A DNA stretch of 64,000 bases, taken from positions 179,803,501 through 179,867,500 of the forward strand of contig JASDFA010000010.1 of the NCBI GenBank assembly GCA_035772735.1, read 5' to 3'. The translations under genes were made by a program, and so were the position numbers. Below the pieces are notes generated by a model. It saw only the letters and a program-made list of their open reading frames with translations, did not search any database and was not told the DNA's origin. The DNA comes from Datura wrightii (lineage: Eukaryota > Streptophyta > Magnoliopsida > Solanales > Solanaceae). Below, piece after piece: positions 49,699-62,400 of this stretch; position 1 is the stretch's first letter; every line of letters starts with the position of its first letter.

Positions 49699-49948
49699 TG
49701 TAAAGAAATGAATCTTAGGCCTAACTTAATCCCCCAAAACTAGCTTTTGAAAGGAGGATTACCCGACTCCATATAAAAGATCGCCCATTCCATTAACCAC
49801 CGATGTGGGGGCACAACATCAGGTGAAATAGACCCCGCTCTAATACCATGTAGAGAAATAGATCTTGGACCTAACTCAACCCAAAAAGCTAGCTTTTGAG
49901 TGAAGGATTATCTAAATTTATATAAAGAGATCATCTATCTCATTTCAT
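49699..49948 (-). mobile_element. TRIM-like miniature LTR element, right copy
   Basis: The duplicate of 41451-41700, carried by the 8.2-kb tandem duplication. The primer-site-like word lies at 49848-49837. Confidence 0.6.
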
Positions 49949-52657
49949 TCTTTAACGTCATAAACTAAAATTCTTAATCCGCCCCCGCTCATCGTGATAA
50001 CTTAATAAGTAACACCCATAAATTCAAACATCGAATGGCGCCATTGTTATTTTTTTTACAAAAAATAACAAGTGGTGCGACTAGAAACATCCTCAGAAAA
50101 TTGTGGTCATCTGTTTTTTGTTTCTAACTCCTCTGTCCTCTTTTCACCATTTTTTTCTTTGTTTGTTCCATGCTTAACATTATTTTAAACCTAAGAAGAA
50201 CCTTTTTTAGAAACATGGACTGCCAAACCCATTCATAAATTCAATTAATTTTATTCATAAATTTAAATAATTATAATAGTGCGAAACTTAATTAATTGTA
50301 TTCATAAATTCAAACAATGATGAAAAATATTCTATTCATAAATTCAATAATTTTTCATAATTTAAAATAGCTAGCAATGCTTTATTTATGGCATTGCGAA
50401 ACATATTTTAATTTAAAACAAGAAAACATATTTCTATATGAATTTGACTCAAATCTTAACCAGACATAAATTAAATAAACTGAAAAATATTAAATTCCAG
50501 ACAATTTAATTAGTTTCCTACTACAACATTGAATTATTGTATCAATAAATAAAATACGTACAATCACAATTAACAATAATAACATACCCACTATAATTTT
50601 ATGAATAGAATTTAAAAAATTAAAGCATACATAAATTTTATCTATATCTCATAAAATAATTAAAAAAAATCTATTTTTAATAATGATTGATCAAAATAAA
50701 ACGTATCAAAACAGTTCAAAAGTGGAGACATGACAAACTTACAGCCGCAGTTATTATTCAAAATATGAACACTCACTTTGAGGAGAAAGTGACTGAGTGA
50801 AAGCTACATATATATGATTAAAAAGGTTCTTTTGAAATGGACATGAGATTATGTCTACTGTGCTTTTAACTTCCAGTAAATCTTTTACTTACAGTCGAAT
50901 TCAAAATTTAAAGATTATACGGATATTGTTGAAGACAGCAGAAGAAATACAGCGAAAAAAAATCAAACTTAGGACCCCTTGCTTTGTGTGTCTGCTCAAA
51001 AATGAACATTGGACTAATATACTAAATTAATTTTGATGTTTCAAAATGCACAATTAAATATATTATTGTATTATATATATATACAAATTTTTTGTTTTAA
51101 AAAAAATTAATAAATACACTAATACCCCGTCAGTCTACGTGAATCCGCCTCCGGTTCTTCTATTTAATTATAATTTACATAAACTTTTGTATATTTATAT
51201 ATATGCTAAAGAAAAAGAGAGTGGCATTCGTGTCAATTCACCCACCACAATAATCATATCAAAAGACTAATGCTTTCTACAATATTCTTATCCATTAGGA
51301 AGAGAACAAAAAGAAAAACTCGTGTTATATACTACAAGGGATCTTATTAATTAATAAATATATAGTATATAAAGTTATAAACTCCTTTTTGCTGTCTAAA
51401 TCGAAAGGTTAATTAATTAATGTCCATAAGAAAGGCAACAAAATCCCTGCTTATCTGCCCATAACCTCTCTAAGTTGCCATGTTGGAATGAACATTCATA
51501 GAGGAAAAGTTTGTCTGCACCATACACACACACACAAAAGTAGCCTGATTAAACATGTATGTATATATGTTATGCAATTTTGTCAAATTTTGAAATGGTT
51601 TATTTAAGTGAAATTGAATAATTTTATTTAATTTTAAAAAATGTGTTTAATTGAAAAATATATTTATTAAATTTCATAATAACATAATATGTTAAGTCCT
51701 ATAATATAATTAAAAATAAAAATAGTGGGATATTTTTAACCTTTTTTTCTCTCTCCAATTATTCTTCATAATTCATTTACCTTATTAGCAATCTTATATA
51801 CAACAACGACATAATAATATTGAAATTGATACTATAAACAAGCAAAATGTAAATGTGATATTATAATCTATACAGTATATATGCACGATGTCACCAATAG
51901 TGTACTATTCCTGCTTGTTTCTATTTACGTGCCAGCGTTTTATTTGACATAAAGTCTTTGAAATTTATTGTTTAAAATACTTTTTAAATTTGTGTGATTA
52001 TAAGTCATTTCATTAAGAATAAAATATGAATTTTAAAATTAAATTATTTTCAATTACAGAGAAGTGACTTTTTTTTTAAAAATGAACTTTAAAAAAAAAG
52101 TGTGTGCCACATATTATGGACCGATGGAATACTAATTAAATCCTACCTACGAGTTAATGGACTACACACGACACACATCTTTTTAAATTATAGAATATAA
52201 CAATTTAATTGTATGATTCTTAATTTTTCGTTGTGCCATTCATCTAAAATAAATAAAAGATTTCATTATTTTTTTTTAACGAGAAAACCTTATTGGTCTT
52301 GGATCAATTAAGTTGGCGATGAGCCTGTTTGGGAAAGGTTAGCCTAATATCCTAAATCACAAAAGAGATTAGTGTATGCACCAAGAAGCTCTGATAAACG
52401 AGAAAATGAACCTTTGGCATTTTATCTGAGTAAGTAATATTTCACGTCGGTTCATCATTGGTAGAGAAAGGTTGTCTGCTACACAGAGGCAAAGAATAAG
52501 AAGAAATGCTGAACCTCACCACGCAGTCTTTGATAAGAATATGTCAAGTGTAACATTATTTTGACAAGTTTAACCAGTAAATTAAATATGCAGAGACGAT
52601 AGATTCAGAATTTGAAAGTTATGTGTTCCTAAAGTTAAATTTCCATTAGGAATCAAA

Positions 52658-53338
52658 ATGAACCTATCTTCACCGAACAGCCTTTTAAGAAGCTGGTGGG
52701 ATTCCAAGCCTAAGGATGGTGTGCATAAATTGATAATTCGGACCCTCCCCATTCTGATTTTCTGGAAAATCTGGAAACATAGAAGTGCTTGCAAGTATGG
52801 TGAACAAAAGAGAATGTAGCACAGAACTACAGGAAGGATGATCATGGCGTTCTCGGTACCTTCTGAAGCGGCAAGATTTGGCATCATATGGTGTCTGCAA
52901 CAAGGCTATCACAACTGTCACTTGGAATTGGACTCTAAACTTGTGGTCGACATGCTGAAGAATGGCTAGACCTTCAACCTCAAAATTAAGCATATTATAG
53001 TAGATATAATGAGGGCCACGAACAACATGAGCTGCAGAATCAGTCATTGCTATCGAGAAGGTAATCAAGTTGCAGATATATTGGTAAAACAGGCCACTAG
53101 TGCTGACAGAAATCATATGTATTACGACTGGAAGGAGCTGCCAAAATTAGCTATTGGCCCTTACCAGTTAGATAAAATGCAATTACCTAGCATTAGGCTT
53201 AGGTATGAAATATGTAACTAACTTCTTTGTAAGCGAAAACACTTGTTATCTTGGCGTGTGAAGCCTTTTTGGTGGACTTGCACCACCTTTTCGCGAATGA
53301 AATAAAAGAGACCCTTACGTTGTTTATATAATAATAAT
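52658..53338 (+). pseudogene. LINE RNase H remnant, right copy
   Basis: The duplicate of 44410-45090, with the same two internal stops and the same translated text. It was duplicated as part of the 8.2-kb unit, not by a second insertion. Confidence 0.75.
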
Positions 53339-53994
53339 TGGGTTCACAATTAAATATTTATATAGATATTTAGTAAATTTTTTGATAAATATATATATAT
53401 ATATATAGAAAGAACATAGACAAAATTTACTGATGAACCCACATATCCTATTGTTGTTTATCCGCCACCAATTGATATGCAGTAAATGCAAACTTGAATT
53501 AAAACATTGCAACAGCACTTGCAAATTGCCATCGTAATAATCGAGCTTCAATATCTGTAGCCATTTACTTTTCAAACCTATAGCATCAAATTCCTGAATT
53601 TTAACAATCCATTTTAAGCATATTTCAAAGAAAATACTACAAACAAAATAAAAACATCCAATGATCCAACAATGTCAACAAAGTTATTACAGTTGATCAC
53701 AACTTTGAATAGTTTTGGACCATAATTATTGCACAAAACCATAAGACTGAATTAAATGCAGCAACAATATGGAAGTTCTTTTACATGTACTTCTCTGGCT
53801 TCATACACCTTTAACATCATCATCATCATCATCCATCTCTTTCTTATACTTGGGGATTCTGAATATAAAAAGAAAAGTTATTCTCACCAAATATATGAGA
53901 TTATTGTTAACAATGGAAACCTTATTTCTTTATAAAAGCGGAAAACTATGGGTGACATGATCAGCTCAACTATTTACTATAAATGACCAAATAA

Positions 53995-54305
53995 TATTGT
54001 TAATTATTTCTTAAATTTTTTTCTTGTATTATTAGAAAATTCATAATCTCTATTAGGGTAAGAAATTCATTATCCTAATAGATTTGAGAAAGAAAAAAAT
54101 ATATATATTGTCCTTATAGGATTGGAAAAATCATTCTCTTATAAGATTAGGATTATTTTTTTTAAACAAAAAAAAGTTAAAACCCAGGATGAGTATCCTG
54201 GTGTGTTGCATATCAAAAATTGAGGAGCACAACAGGTGGGGGGTGGGGGTTGCTAGACGTGAGCCCTAATATACTTGGGATCTATATATAGAGCTGTAGT
54301 TAGGG
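53995..54305. other. insertion specific to copy A (intron 4)
   Basis: About 300 bp present in the intron 4 equivalent of copy A but absent from copy B, where CAAATAATATTATAGCCGAA runs straight on to ATTCATAAGCATTG. It contains a G-rich run (AGGTGGGGGGTGGGGGTTGC) and words such as CCCAGGATGAGTATCCTGG. It is probably a transposon fragment, but the family was not recognised. Confidence 0.5.
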
Positions 54306-56349
54306 ATTCATAAGCATTGTAAACTTCTTCTCTTTTATAGTTGAAAACTCTCTCTGCTTTTGTTTGGAGAACTAGACTTAGCCGAATCTCGTTAAATCTT
54401 TTTGTTATTTTTCTTTTGCTATTTATTTTATGTGTGGTTGTGTGCTAGTTAATGTAGGATCTTTCCGCAACAAATATGATGATCAGGAAGAACAAAGTAA
54501 GAGCTGAGGGAACAAAGAGTGGACATACACAGTTTCAACATTAATAACTCCAGGGTTTTCTTCAGCGCTATTTGATGGCATAGGTTCCATCACTGCTGTC
54601 TCTGCAAGTGAGTGAGATGGAGAGGGTAATTCCTCAATTGTGGGCTGAGCTGAAGTACTACCTGATTTATTATTAGTAACTGCAGCCAAAGTGGCATTCA
54701 CATCAACTAAAGTTGAAAGAGAAATAGATCCATTATTTGGGATTGGAATAGATAATGATAAATTGGACACCACGGAAATATTGGATTGAAGTTGAACAGA
54801 TGGTGTGGGTAGGAAGGGAGGTAATAGTGTATTTGGGGAACCAGGCAGTCAGAAAAACTGGATCCTACAACTACAGATGTAATTACATTCTGGTTGAGTA
54901 CTGGACGGGGATATGATGCCTGCAACAAACTCTGTGGCGCCGGAGGATAATGAGAAAGTCCTCCTGCCCAATAATTAGGTTTACCAAACTTATTGACCGT
55001 CGTCGGTGCAGGTGGAGGAGGGATCCCCCAAAAGATAAAAGAAGAACTTGATGGTGATGGAAACTAGAATGATGTAACTGGGAGAATTGGTTGCTCAATA
55101 TTAATGGTACCAACATTTGCAATACCATGATGAGTTGTAGTTGGTATGAGGTAAGCAAAGTGATACTGCAAAAATTTTTACATACAGAATTAATGTTAGT
55201 AGACAAGTCTCTAGATTGTATATATATAATCAGAAAAACGAATCTGCATTATAAGATGAATGGACCTGTATTATGGCAGGATCAGATGAATGTACTTGTA
55301 TTATGGCAGGATCGTTGGGAAAACCCGATGTGCTTTGAGGTGATGGAGAAGATATAACCTGAAGATCCTGGCATAACTCAAGACAAAAGAAAAAGAGAGA
55401 TTCAGTACAAATCATGTTTTTTGAAGAATGAAAAAAAATCACATATCGATGATTAATGAGATAGGGGTTTCTATCCATTTTAGGTTCACCCATGTATTGA
55501 CCTTAGAACAGATTCAATCAACATCCTAAATTGTTTGAAGATATTTAAGTTAGCAGGTAGATTAAAGGATGTAAGAAGAGGTCATCTTTATGTTGCTACA
55601 TCGGAAGTACATGTAGCCAAAGATCTTATCACTCCCTGAAACTTGTGGTCCATTTTTGCAACGACCTTCTGTGCCTAAACATTTCACTGCACCCACGTGT
55701 GTATATATATATACACACACACACATTATTAATTATGCATTAAAAAATTAGTAAGCAAAAAATTGTTAATTTCACCCCAAAAAAAAAGAGTTTTATCCCC
55801 AATTAGTATTTGGAGAAATTATCACCCATTCATTGCTAACCATATTCTACTTCAATATTGACTACAAGCTTCAAATTTAACTCAATCAAATTAAAGATTC
55901 TTCCTTTTATGTACTTACTTAGAAGACTAGAGGAACAACATTCCAATTTACATGTACAGTACTTACCAAAGCAATTAACCTTTATTTTGGCACTTATATC
56001 TATACAGATTTGAGTGTTCATACATAAATCATGCAAAACTTTAGAGTGTAAAGATGCTCAGATGGATACGAAAATTCCCTAAGCCTGTATATACCCCCAT
56101 AATCTCAACTAGATTTTGACTGATTCAAGAAAAAGAGAAAAGAACTTCCTATATTTATCAAGAATAAATTATATGTCAATTTATCAAAGTGAATTGCAAT
56201 TTTATTCTTTCTTTTAATTATTTTCTTTTTAGGTTTTCAAGTATTGCAACTATTGTATTAAAATGAAAACTATGTGATTGAACTTTTTTTTTTTTGAACA
56301 TTTGATCACATCCAAATGATTGATCCCTTTGTCAGATGCTTTCAAGAAA

Positions 56350-56740
56350 TTCTAAACCAACAAGAGAAGTACCATTTCAGTGTGATTTTGCATCAAAAAA
56401 AACACAACTCAAAATCGAGATTAGAGAACCACGAAACCATTGAGAATCAGTACAAATAACCAATGCAGCATTACAGAAACATAAGATAAAAACAAAAAGA
56501 AGAGCAAAAAGTAGTATCAGAATGAGAGAAGAACTATTTCTGTGTGGTTTTGTACAAAAATAACTCAAAATCAACGCTATAAAATCACAAAAAACCATGA
56601 AACCACCCGTGGAGATAACCTATGAAGAGTTATATTTCTTCAGAGCTACCAAATCCAATTAAAATTTTAATTTGAACCGGTAACGTGAGGATTTTTAGTC
56701 ATCTGAGCTACCAATCCGGAGAACATACATACAAATACAG
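56350..56740 (-). repeat. intron-1 repeat with tRNA-like head, copy 1
   Basis: Shares long text with 58955-59350 and 61730-62130 (ACCACACAGAAATAGT, AACTCTTCATAGGTTATCTC). At 56669-56710, minus strand, it has GGTAGCTCAGATGA (A-box-like) and then CCGGTTCAAATT (B-box-like), spaced as in a tRNA. Confidence 0.6.
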
Positions 56741-57499
56741 GAAAAAAAAAATATATATATATTTGTGTTTGGTTGGTAAAAATTTTGAAATGTATACTTT
56801 CTTTAGGAAATCAAGGCTTAGAACCTTTAAAACCATGACATCAGTAAGACCCAGTAGAGTTAACCAATAAAGAGTGTGTAATTTTGTACAAAAATAACTC
56901 GAATTCAGTAAGAATGACAATAGATAACAAATGAAATGTACGTTATAAAGAAAAAAAACACAGGACAAATATAGAAAAATAAAAAAAATAAAATAGTAAG
57001 AGAGTGATGAGAAAAAATTTATACCATGACGAAGACCAATAGTAGAATCATGAGGATTATTGTAGCAAAGGAAGCCTTCATAACGAAATTCAGATGTCGA
57101 TGTCAAAGAAATGAAACTACCAATGGCCGGCGTTACTCTCTCAGCAACAGGGCTAGTTGCTGCTGCCATTGTCAATTCTTTGAGCTACAGATGTGAAAAG
57201 AAGAGATTACCGCAATATTCCCCCATCGAGCTCTTTGAGTAAGAAGAAGAAAATGAACAACTAAGATGAAACCACTTCTCTCCTTTTATCAAGAGCGAAA
57301 GCCTTTGTTTCTTTCTTTCCCTTGTAGTACTGTTTATATATTTTTGTATCTTTCCACTGAACTGTTTTTCCCTCCCTTATTTAATTGTCTTCTTCTTTTT
57401 TTTTTTCCTTTTTTATTTTCTTCTGTTTTTAGTCCACATTATGTGTGCTTTCCCATGTGAGATTTTTGGATTTTACCTTTCTTTTTTATTGTTTTTTCT

Positions 57500-58790
57500 C
57501 AATAGGTTGTGTTTTACACTTGTTAGGGTTGTGCATAGTGTGATATTATATCCAATATCGTATCGAAATTAAATTTTTTTAATATTGATATTTATAAAAA
57601 TAATATTAAAATACTGCCCACATATATAGCTACATATATAATTCTGACGTCTCTTGAAAAATTAAAGTCATAGTTCTCTATTATATGATTATGTAATTCA
57701 AAGAAGAATAAACTATAATTATCGATTTACTATACCATAAATTATCAAAATGTTAGTTAAAATCGAATAAATTATGATTATCGATTTACCATACCATAAA
57801 ATACTAAAATCAAACTTTAAAATAGTGTAAAATACTAAATTAACTTGATATATAATAATGATATTATAATTATTAGGTATCAATTCAAACTCGTTTCATA
57901 AGTTTTACAAAAGTTGTTAATACTAAATTATTAGGGAATTCTATAAATGTATCATTTTATTATATTGGAACTTGTTTTATTTATTAAGATTTTTTTGTGG
58001 TTCTTTTAATTACATTGTTGATTTCTAATTAAAAGATTGAAGTCCATAAAAATAATTGATGCTCAAGCACCCTGTGACCTCAATGTAGGTCTGCCACTGC
58101 TTGGGATAGAATGCATAAAAAGGAATTTCATGCAAATTGAATTTATTTATTTATTTGGTTAATTGAAGTTGCAATCTGATTTTAACACAATTTTCGTGTA
58201 ATTTATTTAATTAAAGGTTTGATGGATCCTATCCAAAAAGGATAACATAATTATCTTTTAAATTATCTAAAAGAAAATTTACGATTGTATGCTCATCTAT
58301 AAAAATACAAGTAGAATATGTGCATACTACTAATTACCCTTCAAAATCCACATGTTTAATTAGATTATGAAAATAAAAATTCACTTACATTTAGATTTTA
58401 TTCGATATGTAATTTTATTACTACATTCACTATTATTAATACTGAACACTTATTTTTGCACGACTTGTAATAATAAACTTTTAAGTTATAACATACTAAT
58501 TTATTGGAAAAGGACATAAAAAACCTTGTACTTAGGCTAAAATATTAATTACACTTTTTATTTTTATGAGTACTTTATTATTCATCTCGAATCTCGACTT
58601 TTTTAAAATGAAATTATTATCTCTCTAAATATATAGATAATATAGAGTGTGTATATATTCTTTCTTTATGTAAATTCACTAGTTAATAATATTGAACACC
58701 ATCCTTGTGCAAATGGATAATAATAAAATTTTAATAATGGATAATTTCTGCTCTCATCCTTATAGTTTTATCTTAGACATATATGAATAT
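57500..58790. other. upstream region of copy A, no gene
   Basis: AT-rich DNA upstream of the pseudogene's exon 1. Up to about 58200 it aligns with the upstream DNA of copy B (GCACCCTGTGACCTCAATG and ATTGATGCTCAAGC versus their 63.7-kb counterparts). Beyond that I see nothing recognisable. Confidence 0.5.
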
Positions 58791-58799
58791 TTTTAAAAT

Positions 58800-59360
58800 A
58801 TTATTTTTACTTGTATACTGAAAACAAGAAAATAAATAAGAAACTACTTATTTTACTAAAAAATATTTTCTTGATAACGACACTCTGAAAGATCCAATTT
58901 GTCAATTTTGACCACCAGAAATTATTACAAAAGACATGTGTAAAAGAATCACCATGGAATTCCAAACCAACAAGAGAAGTACTATTTCTATGTGATTTTT
59001 TACCAAAAAAACACAATTCAAAATCGAGATTAGAGAACCACGAAACCACTAAGAATCAGTACAGATAACCAATGCAGCGTTACAAAAACATATAGATAAA
59101 ACAAAAAGAAGAGCAAAAAATAGTATCAGAATGAGAGAAGGACTATTTCTGTGTGGTTTTGTACAAAAGCAACTCAAAATCAATGCTATAGAACCACAAA
59201 AAATCATGAAACCACTAGTAGAGATAACCTATGAAGAGTTATATATTCTCAGAGCTACTAAATCCAATTAAGATTTTATAAATTTGAACTAGTACCTGAG
59301 GATTTTTAGTCATCTGATTGAGCTACCAATACGGAGAACATACATATACAGAAAAAAATA
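58800..59360 (-). repeat. intron-1 repeat with tRNA-like head, copy 2 (intergenic)
   Basis: Aligns with about 61560-62130 in intron 1 of copy B but lies between the two DCP5-like genes. The tRNA-like head on the minus strand reads GGTAGCTCAATCAGATGA then TAGTTCAAATT (59326-59281). It is either a remnant of a third, mostly deleted DCP5-like unit or a mobile repeat. Confidence 0.6.
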
Positions 59361-59460
59361 ATTTTAAAAATAATTGTCAAGACCTACAACTTTGAATAGT
59401 TTTGGACTAAACCATAATATTGAATTAAATGCAGCAACAAATACATGTACTTCTCTGGCT

Positions 59461-62400
59461 TCATGCACCTTTAACATCATCATCATCATCCATCTCTTTC
59501 TCATCCTCGGGGATTCTGAATATAAAAAGAAAAGTTATTCTCACCAAAGATATGAGACTATTGTTAACAATAAGTGTGTCATGATCAGCTCAACTGTTTA
59601 ATATAAATGGCCAAATAATATTATAGCCGAATATTCATAAGCATTGTATACTTCTTTCCTTTCATAGTGGATAACCCTTACTGCTTCTGCTTGAAGGATT
59701 AAGTTTAACCGAACTTCGTTTAAATCTTTGTGTTACTTTTCTTTCTCATTTGCTTTGTCTGTGGTTGTGTGCTAGTTAACCCACGATAATTCAACAACAA
59801 ATATGATATGATGATAAGGAAGAACAAAGTAAGAGCTCAGGGAACAAGAGTGGACATACACAGTTTCAACATTAATGACTCCAGAATTTTCTTCCGTGCT
59901 ATTTGATGGCATAGGTTCCATTATTACTGTTGTCTCTGCAAGTGAGTGAGACGGAGAGGGTTGTTCCTCAATTGTGGGCTGAGCTGAAGTACTACCTGAT
60001 TCATTATTAGTAACTGAAACCAGAATAGAATTCACATCAACTACAGTTGAAACAGCAATAGGCCCATTATCTGGGATCGGAATAGATGATGATAAATTAG
60101 ACACCACGAAAATATTGGATTGAAGTTGAACAGATGGTGTGGGTAAGAAAGGAGGTAGTAGTGTATTTGGGGAACCAGGCAGCAGGACGGGATGATGGGG
60201 TTCAGAAAAACTGGATCCTACAGCTACAGATGCAATTACATTCTGGTGAAGTACTGGCCGGGGATATGATGCCTGTATCAAACTCCGTGGCGGCGGAGGA
60301 TAACGAGAAAATCCTCCTGCCCAATAATTAGGTTCAACAAAACTAATGACAGTCGTTGGCACAGGTGGAGGAGGTATCCCCCAATAGACAGAAGAACAAC
60401 CTGATACTGATGGAAACTGAAATTGGGTAACTGGGAGAATCGGTTGCCCAATATTAATGGTACTAACATTTGCAGCACCATGATGAATTGTAGGTGCGGG
60501 TTGAGCCAAATGATACTGCAAAATATTTTACATGTTGAATTAAGGTTAGTAGACAAGTCTCCAGAGTGTATATATAATCAGAAAAACTTATCCGAATTAT
60601 AAGATGAATGTACCTGTATTATGGCAGGATCGTTGGGAACAACCGATGTACTTTGAGGTGATGGAGAAGATATTACTTGAAGATCCTGACACAACTCAAG
60701 GCAAAAGAAAAAAGAGAGATTCAGTATAGATCATGTTTTCTGAAGAATAAAAAAAAACTCATATTAATGATTAATGAGATTCAATTAACATTCTAAATTG
60801 TTTGAAGACATTTAAGTTAGCAGGTATATTAAAGGATGTAAGAAGAGGTTACCTTTATGTTGCCGCATCGGAAGTGTATGATGCCAATGATTCTATCACT
60901 TCCTGAAACTTGTGGTCTATTTTTGCAACGACCTTCTGTGCCTAAACATTTCACTGCGCGCACACACCCACATATATATACATCATTAATTATCATTAAA
61001 AGATTAGTTAGAAAAAAATTATTAATTTCATTCACACAAAAAAAGTTTTATTCCCGATTAATATTTGGAGAAATTATTACTCCATTCGTTTCTAACCATA
61101 TTCTACCTTATTATTACTCCACCATGTTGTAGACACTATGATCCCTAATGAAAACCATGTGATTTTGACTTTTTTTAAATGGTCACGCGATTGAACATTT
61201 GATCACATCCAAATGATTTCTTTGTCAGATGCTTTCAAAAGATTTTGTATCCTTAATTCTTCTTTCTACCATAAATTACATCTTTTTTGCCCTTTTTGGC
61301 TTTGCTCCCAACATATTTGTGATACTAGCTGTCAGTGAGGGTATTTTTGGTAAGAAGAAAAGGATTTTTTTTACATTTTTTATATTTAATTGATCAAAAA
61401 TTTTCACGAATCTCCACCAGGCCCGCCTCAACCTCCACCCCCATCCCTCAATCCGACCCACCCACCCCCTGCCTCCTTCCTCCCCCACCTACAATGCCCA
61501 TCACCCTACTCCCATCCTCATAATCTTATCTTATATATATATATATATATATGTAAATAAAATTTTTAGTTGCGTACTAAAAATAAGAAAATAAATAAGA
61601 AACCAATTATTATACTTAAAAAATATTTTATTGATATTGAACACATCCTAAAAGATCCAATTTCTCGGTGTTAGATCACCAGAAATTCTTACAAAAGACC
61701 TACGTAATAAAATCACTATAGAATTTCAAACCAACTAGAAAAGTATTATTTATGTGTAGTTCTGTACTAAATAAAAAAAAACTCAAAATCGAGATTGGAT
61801 AACCACAGAAACCACGAGACCACTAACAATTAGTACAGATAACCAACGCATCATTACAAAAACATATAGATAAAACAAAAAGAAGAGCAAAAGGTAGTAT
61901 CAGATGGAGAGGAGGACTATTTCTGTGAGGTTTTGTACAAAAACAAGTCAAAATTAATGCTATAAAACCACAAAAAATCATAAAACCACTAGTAGAGATA
62001 ACCTATGAAGAGTTATATATCCTCACAGCTACTAAATCCAATTAAGATTTGTAAATTTGAACCAGTAACCTGAAGATTTTTAATCATCTGATTGAGCTAC
62101 CAATTCGGAGAACATACATATACAGATTTTTTTTAAATTTAAATTTAATTTTTTTTTGGTTTGGTTAATTAAAAATTATAAAAAATATATTTTTTTAGGA
62201 CATCGAGGATATAAAACCTTGAAAACCACAACATCAGTAGGAACCAGTACAATTAAGCAATAAAGAGTGTGTGATTTTGTACAAAAACAACTCAAATTTA
62301 GTAAAAATGGGAGTAGATAACAAATACAACAAAAATAATAAGAGAGTGATGAGAAAAAGTTTATACCATAGCGAAGACCAATGGTAGAATCGATAGGGTT

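Larger units (their letters stand above)
45488..53728. repeat. 8.24-kb tandem duplication, right unit
   Basis: A second copy of 37238-45480. Of the roughly twenty differences I could find, all lie between about 45.5 and 48.8 kb. The 48.8-53.7 kb part looked identical to the left copy at every place I compared. The right edge falls in the 3' flank of the DCP5-like pseudogene. Confidence 0.97.
53801..57169 (-). pseudogene. Decapping-5/LSM14-like pseudogene (copy A)
   Basis: Exon equivalents on the minus strand are 57169-57025, 55686-55586, 55367-55266, 55165-54529 and 53858-53801. Exon 1 begins MAAATSPVAERVTPAIGSF and carries the LSM14 start (FRYEGFLCYNNP, STIGLR). Exon 2 has TEGRCKNGPQVSGSDKIFGY. 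There are four changes relative to copy B. The exon 2 donor reads AAG|AT instead of AAG|GT. A 30-bp tandem duplication at the end of exon 3 repeats VHSSDPAIIQ and shifts the usable donor to the second copy. A TAG replaces a Gln codon (CAG) in exon 4. A 19-bp deletion near 54854 shifts the frame. No full protein can be made, so it is non-coding unless only the LSM14 part is used. Confidence 0.88.
53699..58200. repeat. DCP5-like segmental duplication, unit A
   Basis: Collinear with 59388-63880: the 3' flank (CAACTTTGAATAGTTTTGGAC), all five exons, introns, and about 1 kb upstream of exon 1 align with frequent substitutions and indels. It is clearly older than the 8.2-kb duplication. Confidence 0.85.

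Noticed and set aside
55091..55493. Plus and overlapping minus frames in the DCP5-like pseudogene
   Set aside because: The minus frame includes real exon 3 text but runs into introns on both sides. The plus frame is antisense with a short tandem repeat.
56669..56720. Functional tRNA gene
   Set aside because: The A- and B-box-like words are present, but the acceptor stem does not pair and the same block recurs within a longer repeat. A SINE-like head is the better reading.
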